A stretch of DNA of 6,228 nucleotides. It comes from Pedobacter sp. GTDB taxonomy: Bacteria; Bacteroidota; Bacteroidia; Sphingobacteriales; Sphingobacteriaceae. The stretch covers positions 1-6,228 of the forward strand of contig SEDG01000211.1 of NCBI GenBank assembly GCA_004295885.1, written 5' to 3'. The translations under genes were made by a program, and so were the position numbers. The notes under the pieces were generated by a model. That model was not told the DNA's origin, did no database searches, and was given only the letters and a program-made list of their open reading frames with translations. Each line of letters starts with the position of its first letter. The stretch's first letter is position 1. Positions 5,250 through 6,228 of the stretch are shown in pieces.

Positions 5250-5280
5250 TTGATTTGGACAAGAATTCAGTATATCTTTG
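5250..5280 (+). promoter_or_regulatory. Bacteroidota-type promoter of the AraC-type regulator gene
   Basis: TTG (5250-5252), a 20-base spacer and TATCTTTG (5273-5280) match TTG-N20-TAnnTTTG fully. The box ends only 13 bases before ATG 5294, so the mRNA leader should be fewer than about 10 bases. An in-frame TGA at 5282-5284 excludes any start upstream of 5294. Confidence 0.65.
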
Positions 5281-5293
5281 GTGAAAAAAATGT

Positions 5294-6208
5294 ATGAAAC
5301 ATTTAACCATAGTTGTTCCTAATGGAAACAATAACATCAGTAGCATTACTGGAGCCTTTGAAATATTTAGAAAGGCAAACGATTATTGGATATCATTGGG
5401 TAACAAACAGTTGTTTAACATTGAGTTGGCAGCCATTGCCAAAACAAATCTCGTTATAATACCCTCATTAAACCATAATTACCGCCTTGCTTTAGAAGGG
5501 AATGGCTTGCTTGTAGATTGGTTGGTTAATCAATATAAAAACGGGGCGGAGGTAGCAACCATTTGTACGGGCGCATTTATGCTTGCAGCAGCAGGCTTGC
5601 TTGATGGAAAAAACTGCTCTACACATTGGTCTGTTTCAGAAAATTTTAGAGCGATGTTTCCTAACGTAAATTTATGTACAGATAGATTAATAACAGATGA
5701 AAAGGGAATATATACGAATGGTGGCGCTTATTCTTTCCTTAATCTGATGATTTATCTGGTCGAAAAATACTACGATAGACAGACTGCCATTTATTGTTCT
5801 AAGGTATTTCAAATAGAGATTGACAGGAATACGCAATCTGAATTTTCTATTTTTTCTGGTCAGAAACAACATAGCGATGAGGATATATTAAAGGCACAAA
5901 ACTACATTGAGCAAAACTTGAATGAAAAGATTACAATTGATAATTTATCACTGATGTTTAATATTGGCAGGAGAAACTTTGATAGAAGATTTATTAAAGC
6001 CACTGGAAATACGCCAATCGAATATGCCCAGAGGGTAAAAATAGAATTTGCAAAAAAGGCTTTCGAAACCAATCGAAAAACAATTAATGAGGTAATGTAT
6101 GAAGTAGGATATGCTGATGTAAAGGCATTTCGTGAAGTTTTTAGAAAAATTACAGGAATGTCGCCCCTAGCATATAAAAGCAAATACTATAAAGAAGCCA
6201 TTGTATAG
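5294..6208 (+). CDS. GlxA-type AraC-family regulator (DJ-1/PfpI + HTH)
   Basis: This is a 304-residue protein with two domains. The first is a DJ-1/PfpI-like sensor (about residues 1-180) whose nucleophile-elbow region reads AEVATICTGAFMLAAAGLLDGK, with C91 at the usual cysteine position and THW at 110-112. The second is an AraC/XylS domain (about 198-300) with two helix-turn-helix motifs, one around LSLMFNIGRRNFDRRF (218-233) and one in the NEVMYEVGYADVKAFREVFRKITGMSP stretch. Such proteins are transcription activators; the sensor usually no longer acts as an enzyme. Compared with relatives that I recall (about 330 residues), some 25-30 residues seem missing between IELAAIA (to residue 49) and KTNLVIIPSL, in frame. 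The gene is transcribed away from the DinB remnant, a possible target. Its promoter leaves almost no leader. The frame is intact to TAG 6208. Confidence 0.9.
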   Translation: MKHLTIVVPNGNNNISSITGAFEIFRKANDYWISLGNKQLFNIELAAIAKTNLVIIPSLNHNYRLALEGNGLLVDWLVNQYKNGAEVATICTGAFMLAAAGLLDGKNCSTHWSVSENFRAMFPNVNLCTDRLITDEKGIYTNGGAYSFLNLMIYLVEKYYDRQTAIYCSKVFQIEIDRNTQSEFSIFSGQKQHSDEDILKAQNYIEQNLNEKITIDNLSLMFNIGRRNFDRRFIKATGNTPIEYAQRVKIEFAKKAFETNRKTINEVMYEVGYADVKAFREVFRKITGMSPLAYKSKYYKEAIV

Positions 6209-6228
6209 ATTAAATAGCGCAGCTTATT

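Overview
The window looks like chromosomal DNA from a low-GC Bacteroidota species, most likely of the Sphingobacteriaceae (Pedobacter-like). Two things point there. The proteins read like recalled Sphingobacteriaceae families: ArsR with AHSA1/SRPBCC proteins, PhnB-like VOC, DinB and a GlxA-type AraC regulator. Three intergenic regions also carry the Bacteroidota promoter pattern TTG-N20-TAnnTTTG instead of the classical -35/-10. This assignment is by reading only; no database search was run.

Layout. (1) Bases 63-1871, minus strand: a four-gene unit, read in the order ArsR-type repressor, SRPBCC protein, PhnB-like VOC protein, second SRPBCC protein. The first two genes overlap by 11 bp and the later gaps are 38 and 30 bp. 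A strong promoter lies inside a 46-bp concentric palindrome, so the unit is probably self-repressed. (2) Bases 2018-3108, minus strand: a SAM-dependent methyltransferase resembling phospholipid N-methyltransferases, coupled through a TTGA stop/start overlap to a VanZ-like membrane protein. (3) Bases 3214-3916, plus strand: a DoxX-like membrane protein and a small cysteine-rich lipoprotein, behind a promoter overlapped by a 19-bp palindrome. (4) Bases 3909-5174, minus strand: a broken DinB gene, a third SRPBCC protein and a YdeI-family protein that lacks its C-terminal part and overlaps the lipoprotein gene tail to tail. (5) Bases 5294-6208, plus strand: a DJ-1/PfpI-AraC regulator transcribed away from the DinB remnant.

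The genes are small ligand-binding, stress or envelope proteins with several local regulators, typical of a variable region. No mobile element, RNA gene, CRISPR array or phage gene is visible, and no intergenic stretch reaches 300 bp. The more unusual points are the two palindromic promoter regions, three neighbouring genes (YdeI, DinB, AraC) that each seem to lack a block of their family's normal length, and the twin-CX3C lipoprotein. I see no clear evidence of a wholly new multi-gene system.
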